Source: Solwaraspora sp. WMMD791
Lineage (GTDB): Bacteria > Actinomycetota > Actinomycetes > Mycobacteriales > Micromonosporaceae
DNA: 64,000 bases
Assembly: GCF_029581195.1 (NCBI RefSeq)
Contig: NZ_CP120737.1
Coordinates: 6,611,001-6,675,000, forward strand
Direction: 5' to 3'
The notes beneath the pieces are model-generated. The model ran no database searches. It saw only the letters and a list, made by a program, of their open reading frames with translations, and was not told the DNA's origin. Every line of letters begins with the position of its first letter. Positions within the stretch are counted from its first letter, which is position 1. A program made the translations under genes and the position numbers. This document shows positions 43,478 through 54,244 of the stretch, piece by piece.

Positions 43478-44508
43478 TCAGCGTTCCCTCGCCGGCCGGT
43501 CCGCTGGCCGACCGGGTGCCGGGGCCGACCGAGGACGAGTGGGCGGCCGCGGTGGCGGCGATCGAGGCGGTGCCGGCCGGTGGCCGGGTACTGCTGCTGT
43601 GCCACGTCAACCCGGACGGCGACGCCCTCGGCAGCATGCTCGGCTTCGGCCTTGGGCTGTGCCGGCTGGGTGGCCGGCAGGTCCAGGCCGCCTATCCCGG
43701 AGTGCAGCAGCTGCCACCGGCACTGCACGGCATGCCCGGTGCCCAGCTGCTGGTCGCGCCGCACGAGGTGTGGTCCGATCCGGACCTGGTGCTCTGCTTC
43801 GACGTGGCCAGTGCCTCCAGGCTGGGATCGCTGGCCGATCGGATGTCGGTGCCGACATCGATCGTCGTGGACCATCACGCCTCCAACACCCGGTTCGGCG
43901 GCATCCATCTGGTGGACCCGGGTGCCGCCGCGACCTCGGTGGTGGTGCAGGGGCTGCTCGACCGACTCGGCGTACCGCTGGACGAGCAGATCGCGGAGTG
44001 CCTGTACATCGCGTTGGTCACCGACACCGGCTCGTTCCGGTTCGAGATGACCACGCCGGCCGTACATGAACTGGCCGCCCGGTTGCTGGCCACCGGGATC
44101 GCACCCGCGCAGATCGCCCGGCGGGTCTTCGACAGCCGCCCCTTCGGCGCCGTCCGGCTGTTCGGGGCGGTGCTGCAGCGCAGCGTCCTGGAGCCGGCGG
44201 CAGCCGGTGGGCGGGGGCTCGTCTGGACCTACGCCACGCTGGCCGACCTGGCGACCTACGATCAGCAGCCGTACGTCCTGGAAGCGCTGATCGATTCGGT
44301 CCGCTGTACGGTCGAGGCCGACGTGAGCTGTGTGCTCAAGCAGGTCGCCGAGTCCACCTGGGCGGTGTCGATGCGCAGCAAGGGCGGGGTGGACGTGAGC
44401 CGGGTCGCGGTCGCGCTCGGCGGCGGCGGGCACCGGCTCGCGGCCGGCTTCACCGGTGTCGGTACGGCGCCGGACGTGATCCAGGCGATCCGCGCCGAGC
44501 TGGACTGA
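43474..44508 (+). CDS. nrnA: DHH-family phosphoesterase, NrnA-like oligoribonuclease/pAp phosphatase
   Basis: Degrades very short RNA (nanoRNA) and/or 3'-phosphoadenosine 5'-phosphate. 344 residues with the DHH domain motifs LLCHVNPDGDALGSM, LVLCFDVAS and VVDHHASN, and the DHHA1 substrate motif GGGGHRLAAGF near the C-terminus. Coupled to rbfA by a 4-bp overlap; this position next to rbfA is conserved in actinobacteria. Some relatives also act on cyclic-di-AMP breakdown products. Confidence 0.92.
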   Translation: MISVPSPAGPLADRVPGPTEDEWAAAVAAIEAVPAGGRVLLLCHVNPDGDALGSMLGFGLGLCRLGGRQVQAAYPGVQQLPPALHGMPGAQLLVAPHEVWSDPDLVLCFDVASASRLGSLADRMSVPTSIVVDHHASNTRFGGIHLVDPGAAATSVVVQGLLDRLGVPLDEQIAECLYIALVTDTGSFRFEMTTPAVHELAARLLATGIAPAQIARRVFDSRPFGAVRLFGAVLQRSVLEPAAAGGRGLVWTYATLADLATYDQQPYVLEALIDSVRCTVEADVSCVLKQVAESTWAVSMRSKGGVDVSRVAVALGGGGHRLAAGFTGVGTAPDVIQAIRAELD

Positions 44509-44619
44509 TCCGTACCGGTCGCGGGTCGCGTACGACGTCGGTCGATCGATGCCCGGACCGGTCGGCGGGCGCGGCGGCCCGACGTGCTTCACTCGCCGTG
44601 AGCTGGCGGGGACAATCGG

Positions 44620-45030
44620 ATGATGGAACAGCCGTCTGAGCTCGCCGCGGACGTGCCGCGGACGTGGGACCGACCGGTGGTCTCGATGCCGGTCATCGCC
44701 GTGCTGTCGCTGGTCGGCGGGCAACTGCCGTCCTTTTCGACGGCGGCCAATCTCTACACCATCGGTACCGGCGGCGCGTTGATCTGGATCGGCCTGTCCA
44801 CCCGGGTGCCCCGGCGGCCGTCGCCGCGCCGCCTCGGCGACGGCGCCGTCTGGTGGGTACTGCCGGTCGCGGTCTTCACCGTCTTCGAGTCGGCGACCTT
44901 CGCGCTCGGGTCGACCGAGGACTTTCCGACCTTCTCCAAGCTGGCTGACCCGGTGCTGGAGGCGCCGCTCGCCCGCAGTGCGGGGTACTTCGCCTGGCTC
45001 GCCGCGTTCTGGGCGTTGGTGCGCCGATGA
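44620..45030 (+). CDS. Small membrane protein, unknown function
   Basis: 136 residues with about four predicted membrane helices (VSMPVIAVLSLVGG; LYTIGTGGALIWIGL; AVWWVLPVAVFTVFESATF; GYFAWLAAFWALV). No family recognised. ATG at 44620 or 44623. The stop overlaps the start of the next small membrane protein (ATGA), so the two are made together. Confidence 0.7.
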   Translation: MMEQPSELAADVPRTWDRPVVSMPVIAVLSLVGGQLPSFSTAANLYTIGTGGALIWIGLSTRVPRRPSPRRLGDGAVWWVLPVAVFTVFESATFALGSTEDFPTFSKLADPVLEAPLARSAGYFAWLAAFWALVRR

Positions 45031-45245
45031 GCGTGGCCCGCGTCGTCGTGGTCGGTGGGTTCACGCTGGCTGTCGCCCTGTTCGTGGCGGTGGAGGTGCT
45101 CGCCCGCCGGCCGGGTTCGCGCATTCCGTCCTTTGGTGACGTCTGCGCCTACGTGATGCAGTACGAGGTGGGCAAGGTGCCGGTCGGGCGCCTCGGAGTG
45201 CTGGGTTTCTGGTGGTGGGTCGGGTGGCACTTCTTCGCCAGGTGA
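45027..45245 (+). CDS. Small membrane protein, DUF6186-like
   Basis: 72 residues: an N-terminal membrane helix (ARVVVVGGFTLAVALFVAVE), a short loop with ARRPGSRIPSFGDV, and a tryptophan-rich C-terminal helix (GVLGFWWWVGWHFFAR). The pattern resembles the actinobacterial DUF6186 family. Coupled to the preceding membrane protein. Confidence 0.68.
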   Translation: MSVARVVVVGGFTLAVALFVAVEVLARRPGSRIPSFGDVCAYVMQYEVGKVPVGRLGVLGFWWWVGWHFFAR

Positions 45246-45609
45246 TCGACCGACGACGATGTAAATCTCCCACAACGTGGGAACGGTGGGCAGGATGTGG
45301 ACCTGAACGATAACTTGGGTGTGGTGCGGGCCACACCTGCCCGCGTTCTGCTCGCCTGGTCGCGACCCGGAGATCCCGGCTCTGTCGCCGTCGGCAGCCG
45401 GTGTCCACTATGCGAGAAGGTCGTGTCGCCATGCCCAGCAAGCCCAAGCCCGAGACCACCGACGATGCCCGCGAGCAGGCCCGCCGGGCGCTGCAGATGT
45501 CGATGGACACCCGCCAGTAACCGGCTGCTCGCGTCAAAGGTGACGTAGGCGGTAGTAAGTGACATAGGCAATAGCGGTCCTTACGGATCGGCTGCGATGC
45601 TCTGCGTCG
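45246..45609. other. 364-bp region with one possible tiny gene
   Basis: Holds an inverted repeat TCCCAC-AAC-GTGGGA at 45268-45282 shortly after the DUF6186-like gene, and the 29-codon open frame at 45431-45520. Nothing else is evident; the inverted repeat could be an operator or a short terminator. Confidence 0.5.
45431..45520 (+). CDS. Possible 29-residue charged small protein
   Basis: ATG at 45431, TAA at 45520. A GAGAAGG stretch about 12 nt upstream could serve as ribosome site. The product is hydrophilic, with Lys/Pro/Glu first (MPSKPKPETTDDAREQ), then an amphipathic helix (ARRALQMSMDTRQ). The TAA stop, rare here, and the lack of any other coding signal in this gap make it plausible, but it is not proven. 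Confidence 0.4.
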   Translation: MPSKPKPETTDDAREQARRALQMSMDTRQ

Positions 45610-46950
45610 ATGACCAGTGCCAGCAGGCCGGGGACCGCCCCGCGCCAGGTGTCCCACCGGCGGATCGCGCGCCTCGCGCTTCCCGCCCTGGTGGTGCTCG
45701 CCGCCGAGCCGTTGTACGTCCTGGTCGACACGGCCGTGGTCGGCCGCCTCGGGGCCACCGCGCTCGCCGCGGTCGCCGTCGGTGGCACCGTCATGTCCGT
45801 CGCCGCCTGGCTCGGTACGGTCGCGGCCTACGGCACCACGAGCCGGGCCGCCCGCCGGTTCGGAGCTGGCGACGCCTCGGCCGCCCAGGCCGAAGGTGTC
45901 CAGGCCTCCTGGCTGGCGTTCGCCGTCGGGGTGGCGCTCGCCGTCGCCGCGCAGTTCGCCGCCGGACCGGTCGCCGCCGGACTCGCCGGCCCGGGCAGCT
46001 CGGTCGCCGACGCCGCCGCCCAGTGGCTGCGGATCGCGGCCTGGGGAGCGCCCGGTCTGCTGCTGGCCGCCGCCGGCAACGGGTGGATGCGCGGCGTCCA
46101 GGACACCGGCCGCCCCCTGCGGTACGTCCTGGCGGCCAACGGGATCTCCGCCGTACTCTGTCCGCTCCTGGTCTACCCGGCCGGCCTCGGCCTGGTCGGC
46201 TCGGCGGTCGCGAACGTGGTCGCGCAGACCCTCGGTGGCGCGCTGTTCGTGCGTGCGTTGGTCCGGGCCGGCGTACCGCTGCGCCCCCGGCCCCGGCACC
46301 TGCTGACGCACCTGGCCGTCGGCCGCGACCTGCTGATCCGGGGCGCGGCGTTCCAGGCGAGCTTCCTGTCCGCGACCGCCGTGGCGGCCCGGTACGGCAC
46401 CGCCCCGGTCGCCGCCCACCAGATCGCCATCCAGCTCTGGTTCTTCACCGCGCTGGCGATGGACGCCCTCGCGATCGCCGGGCAGTCGCTGATCGGTGCC
46501 GCGCTCGGTGCCGGTGACGCTGCGGGTGCCCGGCTGCTCGCCCGCCGCCTGGTCTGGCTCGGTGCCGGCGCCGGGGTCGCGTTCGCGGTGGTGTTCGCCC
46601 TCGGCGCTCCGGTGGTCCCCGGCTGGTTCAGCCCGGATCCGGCCGTGCACGACCAGGCCATGCTGGTCTGGCCGTGGTTCGTGGCCCTGCAACCGGTCGC
46701 CGGTGTGGTCTTCGCCCTCGACGGGGTGTTCATCGGCGCCGGCGATCTGCGGTATCTGCGGAACCTGACGATCGGGGCGGCCCTCGGCGGCTTCCTGCCG
46801 GCGATCTGGGCCAGCTACGCGCTGCAGCTGGGCCTGGCCGGCATCTGGGCCGGGCTCGGTCTGTTCATGCTCGTGCGGCTGGTCGGGCTGGTCGCCCGGC
46901 TGCGGTCACCACGCTGGGCGGTGCTCGGCGTGCCGGTGGACCGGACCTGA
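45610..46950 (+). CDS. MATE-family efflux transporter (DinF-like)
   Basis: Membrane transporter of 446 residues with about 12 helices in two halves, using a sodium or proton gradient to export cationic compounds or metabolites. Family marks are LALPALVVLAAEPLYVLVDTAVVGRLG in helix 1 and the matching stretch in the second half (RYGTAPVAAHQIAIQLWFF). DinF homologues sit near rbfA/truB in other actinobacteria. ATG at 45610. Confidence 0.92.
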   Translation: MTSASRPGTAPRQVSHRRIARLALPALVVLAAEPLYVLVDTAVVGRLGATALAAVAVGGTVMSVAAWLGTVAAYGTTSRAARRFGAGDASAAQAEGVQASWLAFAVGVALAVAAQFAAGPVAAGLAGPGSSVADAAAQWLRIAAWGAPGLLLAAAGNGWMRGVQDTGRPLRYVLAANGISAVLCPLLVYPAGLGLVGSAVANVVAQTLGGALFVRALVRAGVPLRPRPRHLLTHLAVGRDLLIRGAAFQASFLSATAVAARYGTAPVAAHQIAIQLWFFTALAMDALAIAGQSLIGAALGAGDAAGARLLARRLVWLGAGAGVAFAVVFALGAPVVPGWFSPDPAVHDQAMLVWPWFVALQPVAGVVFALDGVFIGAGDLRYLRNLTIGAALGGFLPAIWASYALQLGLAGIWAGLGLFMLVRLVGLVARLRSPRWAVLGVPVDRT

Positions 46951-46988
46951 TCGCCGTGGCGCGGCGGGATCTGGCAGGCTTGGCAGTC

Positions 46989-47873
46989 GTGAGTACGCAC
47001 GGACTGATCGTGGTCGACAAGCCGGCCGGGATGACCTCGCACGACGTCGTCGCCCGGATTCGGCGGCTGGCCGGGACCCGACGGGTCGGCCACGGCGGCA
47101 CCCTGGACCCGATGGCGACCGGAGTGCTGATCGTGGCGGTGAACCGGGCCACCCGGCTGTTGACCTACGTGATCGGCGCGGGGAAGAGCTACACCGCCAC
47201 GATCCGGCTGGGCGTGTCGACGACGACCGACGACGCCGAGGGAGAGGTGACCGCCCGTACGGCGGTGACCGACGTCACCCCGGAGCGGATTCAGGCCGGC
47301 CTCGCCGCGCTGACCGGCGAGATCGACCAGGTCCCGAGCGCGGTCAGCGCCATCAAGATCAACGGGCAGCGTGCCTACCAGCGGGTCCGCGCCGGCGAGG
47401 ACGTGGCGCTGGCCGCCCGTCGGGTGACCATCTCCCGGCTGGACCCGCTGGCCGTACACCCCGGCGACGACCGCCACGTCGACGTCGACGTGGCGGTGGA
47501 CTGCTCGTCCGGCACCTACATCCGGGCGATCGCCCGCGACCTCGGCGCGGCGCTGGGGGTCGGTGGACACCTCACCGCGCTGCGCCGGACCGCCGTCGGC
47601 GGCTTCACTCTCGCCGAGGCGGCGACCCTGGCCGAGCTGGAGCAGCAGGCCCCGGACGTGGTGCGGCTGCCGTTGGCCGCCGCCGCCGACCGGATCCTGC
47701 CCCGGCGGGAGGTGGGCGCCGACGAGGCACGGGTGCTCGGGCACGGTGGCCCGATCCGGCCGGTCGGTCAGCCGGGCCCGTACGCGGTCTTCGACCCGGC
47801 CGGTGAGCTGCTGGCGGTGGTCTCCGAACGGGGCGGTCGGGCCCGCGCGGAGATCGTGCTGGCTCCGGCGTGA
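46989..47873 (+). CDS. truB: tRNA pseudouridine-55 synthase
   Basis: Makes pseudouridine 55 in the T loop of tRNAs. 294 residues. Catalytic D40 in GHGGTLDPMATGVL; KSYTATIRLG and SSGTYIRAIARDLG are further family motifs, and a C-terminal PUA-like domain is seen. The GTG at 46989 starts right before LIVVDKPAGMTSHDVV; the open frame upstream overlaps the MATE gene. Confidence 0.95.
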   Translation: MSTHGLIVVDKPAGMTSHDVVARIRRLAGTRRVGHGGTLDPMATGVLIVAVNRATRLLTYVIGAGKSYTATIRLGVSTTTDDAEGEVTARTAVTDVTPERIQAGLAALTGEIDQVPSAVSAIKINGQRAYQRVRAGEDVALAARRVTISRLDPLAVHPGDDRHVDVDVAVDCSSGTYIRAIARDLGAALGVGGHLTALRRTAVGGFTLAEAATLAELEQQAPDVVRLPLAAAADRILPRREVGADEARVLGHGGPIRPVGQPGPYAVFDPAGELLAVVSERGGRARAEIVLAPA

Positions 47874-48036
47874 CAGCATCGGTCCGGCCGGTGGCCCCGG
47901 TCGGCACACATCCGGCGGGACGGAACCTACAGGGACGGGAACGTACGGGGACGCCCCCGATGGGGACGGGAATCTACGGGATCCCCGACGGGCACAGACT
48001 CGACGGCACAAAGTGGCACCACAGGCGGGAGGCGCA

Positions 48037-48999
48037 ATGCAGCGGTGGCGGGGCGTGACGGCGGCCAGTGGCGGCTTGGGCCGGTCGGTGGTCACCATCG
48101 GCGTGTTCGACGGCATCCACCAGGGGCATCAGGCGATCATCGGGCACACCGTCAAACGCGCCCGGGACCTCGGCATCCAGTCCGTGGTGGTCACCTTCGA
48201 TCCGCATCCGGCCGAGGTCGTCCGGCCGGGCAGCCACCCGGCGGTGCTGACCGGCCCGGCGCGCAAGGCCGAGTTGATCGAGGCGCTCGGCGTCGACGTT
48301 CTCTGCGTGCTGCCGTTCACCATGGAGTTCTCCCGGCTGACCGCCGAACAGTTCGTCCACGACCTGCTGGTCGAGCAGTTGCACGCGGCGGTGGTCGTGG
48401 TGGGGGAGAACTTTCGGTTCGGCCACCGGGCGACCGGTGACGTGGCGCTGCTGGAGCAGCTCGGCCGGACCTTCGGCTTCGCGGTCGAGGGCGCGGGTCT
48501 GGTCAGTGACAACGGGACGATCTTCTCGTCGACGTACATCCGGGCCTGTATCGACGCGGGTGACGTGACCGCGGCGGCCGCCGCGCTGGGACGCCCGCAC
48601 CGGCTCGAAGGCGTGGTGGTGCGCGGCGACCGACGGGGTCGTGAGATCGGTTTCCCCACCGCGAACCTGCTCACCCCGCAACACGTGGCGGTGCCGGCCG
48701 ACGGTATCTACGCGGCCCGCCTGGTCCGCTCGGACGGCCCGGTACGCCCCGACGGGCTCAGCGGGGGAGGGCCCGGGCTACCGGCGGCGGCCTCGATCGG
48801 CACCAACCCCACCTTCGCCGGGCGCGACCGACGGGTCGAAGCCTTCATCCTCGACTTCGACGGCGACATCTACGGCGAGCAGGTGGCGATCGACTTCGTG
48901 GCCCGGCTGCGGGAGACCCGCCGCTACGACGGCGTCGGCCCGCTGGTCGCCCAGATGAACACCGACGTCGCCCAGGTACGGGCGGTCCTCGGCGTCTGA
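48037..48999 (+). CDS. ribF: Bifunctional riboflavin kinase/FMN adenylyltransferase
   Basis: Makes FMN and FAD from riboflavin. 320 residues. The nucleotidyltransferase domain has VVTIGVFDGIHQGHQAII and FDPHPAEVVRPG. The kinase domain has GFPTANLLTPQHVAVPADGI and GTNPTFAGRDRRVEAFILDF. ATG at 48037 is preceded by GGGAGG. The frame is open upstream, but the sequence there is not protein-like. Confidence 0.95.
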   Translation: MQRWRGVTAASGGLGRSVVTIGVFDGIHQGHQAIIGHTVKRARDLGIQSVVVTFDPHPAEVVRPGSHPAVLTGPARKAELIEALGVDVLCVLPFTMEFSRLTAEQFVHDLLVEQLHAAVVVVGENFRFGHRATGDVALLEQLGRTFGFAVEGAGLVSDNGTIFSSTYIRACIDAGDVTAAAAALGRPHRLEGVVVRGDRRGREIGFPTANLLTPQHVAVPADGIYAARLVRSDGPVRPDGLSGGGPGLPAAASIGTNPTFAGRDRRVEAFILDFDGDIYGEQVAIDFVARLRETRRYDGVGPLVAQMNTDVAQVRAVLGV

Positions 49000-49170
49000 A
49001 CCCGACACCTGACGACTCGGTGGGGGGCGACCCACCGTGGCCTTGCGATCCCGCGCGGCGACCTGCTGGTAGCCTGAACCTGGCGTCGGAACACCGACGT
49101 GTCGTCTCGCGTGCCTGCACGACGCCGCGGGTGCGAGGCGAGGGACACCCCCACACAGATCAGGGAGACC

Positions 49171-49440
49171 ATGGCGCTCGATCAGGAAGCCAAGCGCAAG
49201 ATCCGCGAAGAGTACGCCACCGCCGATGCGGACACCGGCTCGCCGGAGGTCCAGGTCGCGGTGCTGACCAAGCGGATCGCCGACCTCACCGGGCACCTCA
49301 AGGTGCACAAGCACGACCACCACAGCCGTCGTGGTCTGCTGCTGCTGGTCGGTCGGCGTCGTCGGCTGCTCAACTACCTGCAGAAGAAGGACATCAACCG
49401 CTACCGGTCGCTGATCGAGCGACTCGGCCTGCGGCGGTGA
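49171..49440 (+). CDS. rpsO: 30S ribosomal protein S15
   Basis: 89 residues, standard length; [36 protein letters not shown] and [13 protein letters not shown] are the S15 core. ATG at 49171 with AGGGAG before it. It sits before pnp as in most bacteria; the 171-bp gap upstream gives room for its own promoter. Confidence 0.97.
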   Translation: MALDQEAKRKIREEYATADADTGSPEVQVAVLTKRIADLTGHLKVHKHDHHSRRGLLLLVGRRRRLLNYLQKKDINRYRSLIERLGLRR

Positions 49441-49450
49441 CGTGACGGCC

Positions 49451-49474
49451 GGCGGCACCGTCAGCGGTGCCGCC
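49451..49474 (+). terminator. Hairpin between rpsO and pnp
   Basis: GGCGGCACC pairs with GGTGCCGCC (9 bp, 6-nt loop), starting 11 bp after the rpsO stop. It could be a terminator or an RNA stabiliser and processing site, as known for the rpsO-pnp junction in other bacteria. Confidence 0.6.
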
Positions 49475-49561
49475 GCGCCGTACCACCACCCGACACCGGG
49501 CCACCACGACCCACCCGTCGACGGGAGCCGGTCAACGTACCGGTCCTCGGTAGTGGCCCCC

Positions 49562-49587
49562 GGGCCAGCCGGCACCGCCGGCTCCCC
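49562..49587 (+). promoter_or_regulatory. Hairpin in the pnp leader
   Basis: AGCCGGC/GCCGGCT with a 3-nt loop at 49567-49583, lengthened by a GGG/CCC pairing across a small internal loop. It lies about 85 bp before pnp. In E. coli a leader hairpin allows PNPase autoregulation; a similar role here is only inferred. Confidence 0.35.
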
Positions 49588-49669
49588 CGGGCGCTTCGAT
49601 CGAAGACCGGCCGGTTGAGCAGCTCCCCGAGGTCGTGGCCCACGACGCGTAAAGGAGCGCGACATCACC

Positions 49670-52030
49670 ATGACCGAGCAGAACACTCTCGGCACCCAGA
49701 GCAGTACCGCAGTGATCGACAACGGGTCCTTCGGCACCCGTGAGGTCACCTTCTCCACCGGCCGGCTGGCCCGTCAGGCCGCCGGCTCGGTGATCGCCCA
49801 GCTGGGCGACACCGTGGTGCTCTCGGCCACCACGGCGAGCAAGCAGCCGCGTGAGCACCTCGACTTCTTCCCGCTCACCGTCGACGTCGAGGAGCGGATG
49901 TACGCCGCGGGCCGGATCCCCGGCTCGTTCTTCCGCCGCGAAGGCCGGCCCAGCGAGGAGGCGATCCTCACCTGCCGGCTGATCGACCGGCCGCTGCGGC
50001 CGACCTTCGCCAAGGGCCTGCGCAACGAGGTCCAGGTCGTCGAGACCGTGCTCGCCCTCGACCCGGCCCACCCGTACGACGTCGTCGCGATCAACGCGGC
50101 GTCGATGTCCACCAAGCTCTCCGGCCTGCCGTTCTCCGGGCCGATCGGGGCGACCCGGATCGCCCACGTGGACGGTCAGTGGGTGTCCTTCCCGACCCTG
50201 GAGGAGCTGGCCCGGGCCACCTTCGACATGGTCGTCGCCGGCCGGGCCCTGCCCGACGGCGACGTCGCGATCATGATGGTCGAGGCGGAGGCCACGCCGC
50301 AGGCGGTCGGCCTGATCGCCGGTGGCGCCACCGCGCCGACCGAGGAGGTCGTCGCCAGCGGGCTGGAGGCGGCCAAGCCGACCATCCGGGAGCTGTGCCG
50401 GGCGCAGAGCGAGCTGGCCGAGGTCGCGGCGAAGCCGATCGCCGAGTTCCCGGTCTTCCTGGACTACGCCGACGACGTCTACGAGGCGGTCGTGACCGCC
50501 GGACGCGACGAGGTCGCCGAGGCGCTGAAGATCGCCTCCAAGGCCGAGCGCGAGGACGCCCTCGACCGGATCAAGGAGAAGGTCGCCGGCGAGCTCGCCG
50601 AGCGGTTCGAGGGACGCGAGAAGGAGCTCGGCGCGGCCTTCCGGTCGCTGACCAAGTCCGAGGTGCGCGCCCGGGTGCTCCGCGAGCAGGTCCGCATCGA
50701 CGGCCGGGGTCCGCGCGACATCCGGCCGCTGACCGCCGAGGTCGGAGTGTTGCCCCGGGTGCACGGCTCGGCGCTGTTCGAGCGCGGCGAGACCCAGATC
50801 CTCGGCGTCAGCACACTCAACATGCTGCGGTTGGAGCAGACGCTGGACACCCTCTCCCCGGAGAAGTCCAAGCGCTACATGCACAACTACAACTTCCCGC
50901 CGTACTCCACCGGGGAGACCGGCCGGGTCGGTTCGCCGAAGCGGCGCGAGATCGGCCACGGCGCGCTCGCCGAGCGGGCCCTGGTGCCGGTGCTGCCGAC
51001 CCGGGAGGAGTTCCCGTACGCGATCCGTCAGGTCTCCGAGGCGCTCGGCTCCAACGGCTCGACCAGCATGGGCTCGGTCTGTGCCTCCACGCTGGCGCTG
51101 CTGTCGGCCGGCGTGCCGCTGAAGGCACCGGTGGCCGGCATCGCGATGGGGCTCATCTCCGACGAGGTCGACGGGCAGACCCGCTACGTCACGCTGACCG
51201 ACATCCTCGGGGCCGAGGACGCCTTCGGTGACATGGACTTCAAGGTCGCCGGCACTCCCGAGTTCGTCACCGCGTTGCAGCTCGACACCAAGCTCGACGG
51301 CATCCCGTCGGACGTGCTGGCCGGTGCGCTGCAGCAGGCCCGCGAGGCCCGACTGGCCATCCTCGAGGTGATGCGCCAGGCGATCGAGGGCCCGGCCGCG
51401 ATGAGCGAGCACGCGCCCCGGGTCACCACGGTGAAGATCCCGGTCGACAAGATCGGCATGGTGATCGGCCCGAAGGGCCAGACCATCAACGCGATCCAGG
51501 ACGAGACCGGCGCGGACATCTCCATCGAGGACGACGGCACCATCTACGTCGGCGCCACCAACGGGCCGGCGGCCGAGGCCGCCGTCGAGCGGATCAACGC
51601 GATCGCCAATCCGACGCTGCCGAAGGTCGGTGACAAGTTCCTCGGTACGGTCGTCAAGACCGCCGCGTTCGGTGCGTTCATCTCGCTGCTGCCCGGCCGC
51701 GACGGCCTGCTGCACATCTCCAAGGTGGGCGACGGCAAGCGGGTCGAGCGGGTGGAGGACCACCTCAACGTCGGCGACAAGGTCGAGGTGTCCATCGCCG
51801 ACATCGACGCCCGGGGCAAGATCTACCTGGACAAGGTCCGCCCGGAGGGTGCCGAGGCGCCGGCCGCCGAGGGTGCCGAGGCCGCCGACGGCGGCGACCG
51901 GCCCGGCGGTCGGGACCGGGGCGACCGGGGGCCCCGCGACCGTGGTGACCGCGAGCGTGGCGACCGCGGCCCGAGCCGGGGCGACGGTGACGGCGGGGAG
52001 CCGCGTCGCCGCCGCAACCGGCACAGCTGA
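49670..52030 (+). CDS. pnp: Polyribonucleotide nucleotidyltransferase (PNPase)
   Basis: Phosphorolytic 3'-5' exoribonuclease and RNA tailing enzyme. 786 residues: two RNase PH domains ([20 protein letters not shown] in the first; [20 protein letters not shown] in the second), an all-alpha linker, a KH domain ([17 protein letters not shown]) and an S1 domain ([20 protein letters not shown]). The last ~45 residues are an Arg/Asp/Gly-rich tail ([17 protein letters not shown]) beyond the E. coli length. Confidence 0.97.
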   Translation: MTEQNTLGTQSSTAVIDNGSFGTREVTFSTGRLARQAAGSVIAQLGDTVVLSATTASKQPREHLDFFPLTVDVEERMYAAGRIPGSFFRREGRPSEEAILTCRLIDRPLRPTFAKGLRNEVQVVETVLALDPAHPYDVVAINAASMSTKLSGLPFSGPIGATRIAHVDGQWVSFPTLEELARATFDMVVAGRALPDGDVAIMMVEAEATPQAVGLIAGGATAPTEEVVASGLEAAKPTIRELCRAQSELAEVAAKPIAEFPVFLDYADDVYEAVVTAGRDEVAEALKIASKAEREDALDRIKEKVAGELAERFEGREKELGAAFRSLTKSEVRARVLREQVRIDGRGPRDIRPLTAEVGVLPRVHGSALFERGETQILGVSTLNMLRLEQTLDTLSPEKSKRYMHNYNFPPYSTGETGRVGSPKRREIGHGALAERALVPVLPTREEFPYAIRQVSEALGSNGSTSMGSVCASTLALLSAGVPLKAPVAGIAMGLISDEVDGQTRYVTLTDILGAEDAFGDMDFKVAGTPEFVTALQLDTKLDGIPSDVLAGALQQAREARLAILEVMRQAIEGPAAMSEHAPRVTTVKIPVDKIGMVIGPKGQTINAIQDETGADISIEDDGTIYVGATNGPAAEAAVERINAIANPTLPKVGDKFLGTVVKTAAFGAFISLLPGRDGLLHISKVGDGKRVERVEDHLNVGDKVEVSIADIDARGKIYLDKVRPEGAEAPAAEGAEAADGGDRPGGRDRGDRGPRDRGDRERGDRGPSRGDGDGGEPRRRRNRHS

Positions 52031-52041
52031 CGCCGGCTGAC

Positions 52042-53391
52042 ATGGCCCGGACCGAACCGGTCACCGGCCGGGGCAGGTCCCGGCCGGTCACCCGGACACT
52101 CACCACCGACCCGTTGGGCGGCACGGTACGACGTACCGTGCTGCCCAACGGGCTGCGGGTGGTCACCGAAGCGATCCCGGCGATGCGCAGCGTCTCCTTC
52201 GGAGTGTGGGTCGGCGTCGGCTCCCGCGACGAGACGCCCGCCCGCTCCGGTGCCTCGCACTTCCTGGAACACCTGCTGTTCAAGGGCACGCGACGGCGTA
52301 CCGCCTGGGAGATCTCCGCGGCGATCGAGGCGGTCGGCGGCGAGACCAACGCCTTCACCGCCAAGGAGTACACCTGCTACTACGCCCGGGTGCTCGACGA
52401 GGACCTGCCGCTGGCCATCGACGTCGTCTGCGACCTGGTCGCCAACTCGGTGATCGATCCGGCCGACGTGGAGACCGAACGCGGCGTGATCCTCGAAGAG
52501 ATCGCGATGCACGACGACGAACCCGACGACGAGGTCCATGACCTGCACGCGGAGGCGGTCTTCGGGCCGCACCCGCTGGGCCGGCTGATCTCCGGCACCG
52601 AGGCGACCATCTCGGCGTTGACCCGTCGGCAGATCCACGACTTCTACCGTCGCCGCTACACCCCGGGGGCGATGGTCGTCGCCGCCGCCGGGAACCTCGA
52701 CCACCGTTCGGTGGTCCGCCAGGTCCGGGCCGCGTTGCGGGGCAGCCCGCTCGACGCCGAACGGCCCGGCCAGCCGGACCCGCCCCGCGCGGCCACCCCG
52801 GCGGTACGGGTCCGCCCGCCCCGGGTGGTCCTGCGACACAAGGAGACCGAGCAGGCCCACCTGGTGCTCGGCGGGTCAGGGATCCACCGCACCGACGAGC
52901 GGCGGTTCGCGCTCGGCGTACTGAACAACGTGCTCGGCGGCGGCATGTCGAGTCGGCTGTTCCAGGAGATCCGGGAGCGGCGAGGGCTGGCGTACTCGGT
53001 CTACTCCTACGCCAGCCAGTACGCCGACGCCGGCACGTTCGCCGTCTACGCCGGTTGCGCGCCGAACCGCCTCGACGAGGTGCTGGCCCTGGTCCGCGCC
53101 GAGTTGGCGGCCCTGGCCACGCACGGGGTGACCCCGGACGAACTCGCCCGGGGCAAGGGCATGAGCCGGGGCGGCTACGTGCTGGGGCTGGAGGACACCG
53201 GTTCCCGGATGGGTCGGCTGGCAAAGGGCGAACTGCTCTACGGCGAGCAGTTGCCGGTGGACCATCTGCTCCAGCGGGTCGCGGCGGTGACCGTCGAGCA
53301 GGTCGCCGCGGTCGCTGCGGACCTGCTCAACCGGCCGATGTCGCTGGCGGTCATCGGGCCGGTGGAGTCGGCGACGCTGTCCGGACCGTGA
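52042..53391 (+). CDS. M16-family zinc metallopeptidase
   Basis: 449 residues, no signal peptide. Inverted zinc motif HFLEH (H73, E76, H77) with the third ligand in ETERGVILEEI. The C-terminal half (GGGMSSRLFQEIRERRGLAY) completes the two-domain clamshell, related to mitochondrial processing peptidase. It follows pnp by 11 bp, a conserved actinobacterial neighbour (PepR in mycobacteria). The natural substrate is unknown. Confidence 0.92.
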   Translation: MARTEPVTGRGRSRPVTRTLTTDPLGGTVRRTVLPNGLRVVTEAIPAMRSVSFGVWVGVGSRDETPARSGASHFLEHLLFKGTRRRTAWEISAAIEAVGGETNAFTAKEYTCYYARVLDEDLPLAIDVVCDLVANSVIDPADVETERGVILEEIAMHDDEPDDEVHDLHAEAVFGPHPLGRLISGTEATISALTRRQIHDFYRRRYTPGAMVVAAAGNLDHRSVVRQVRAALRGSPLDAERPGQPDPPRAATPAVRVRPPRVVLRHKETEQAHLVLGGSGIHRTDERRFALGVLNNVLGGGMSSRLFQEIRERRGLAYSVYSYASQYADAGTFAVYAGCAPNRLDEVLALVRAELAALATHGVTPDELARGKGMSRGGYVLGLEDTGSRMGRLAKGELLYGEQLPVDHLLQRVAAVTVEQVAAVAADLLNRPMSLAVIGPVESATLSGP

Positions 53392-53407
53392 CGCGCCGGT
53401 GGGATAG

Positions 53408-54226
<819 letters not shown>

Positions 54227-54244
54227 GATCCGCCGGCGGTCAGC

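Noticed and set aside
47874-48036. Short GGGACGGGAA-like direct repeats between truB and ribF, considered as a regulatory array
   Set aside because: The units are irregular in length and sequence, and no riboswitch-like fold (FMN) could be recognised.
49532-52024. 830-codon open frame antisense to pnp
   Set aside because: Shadow frame; the sense strand has all PNPase domains.
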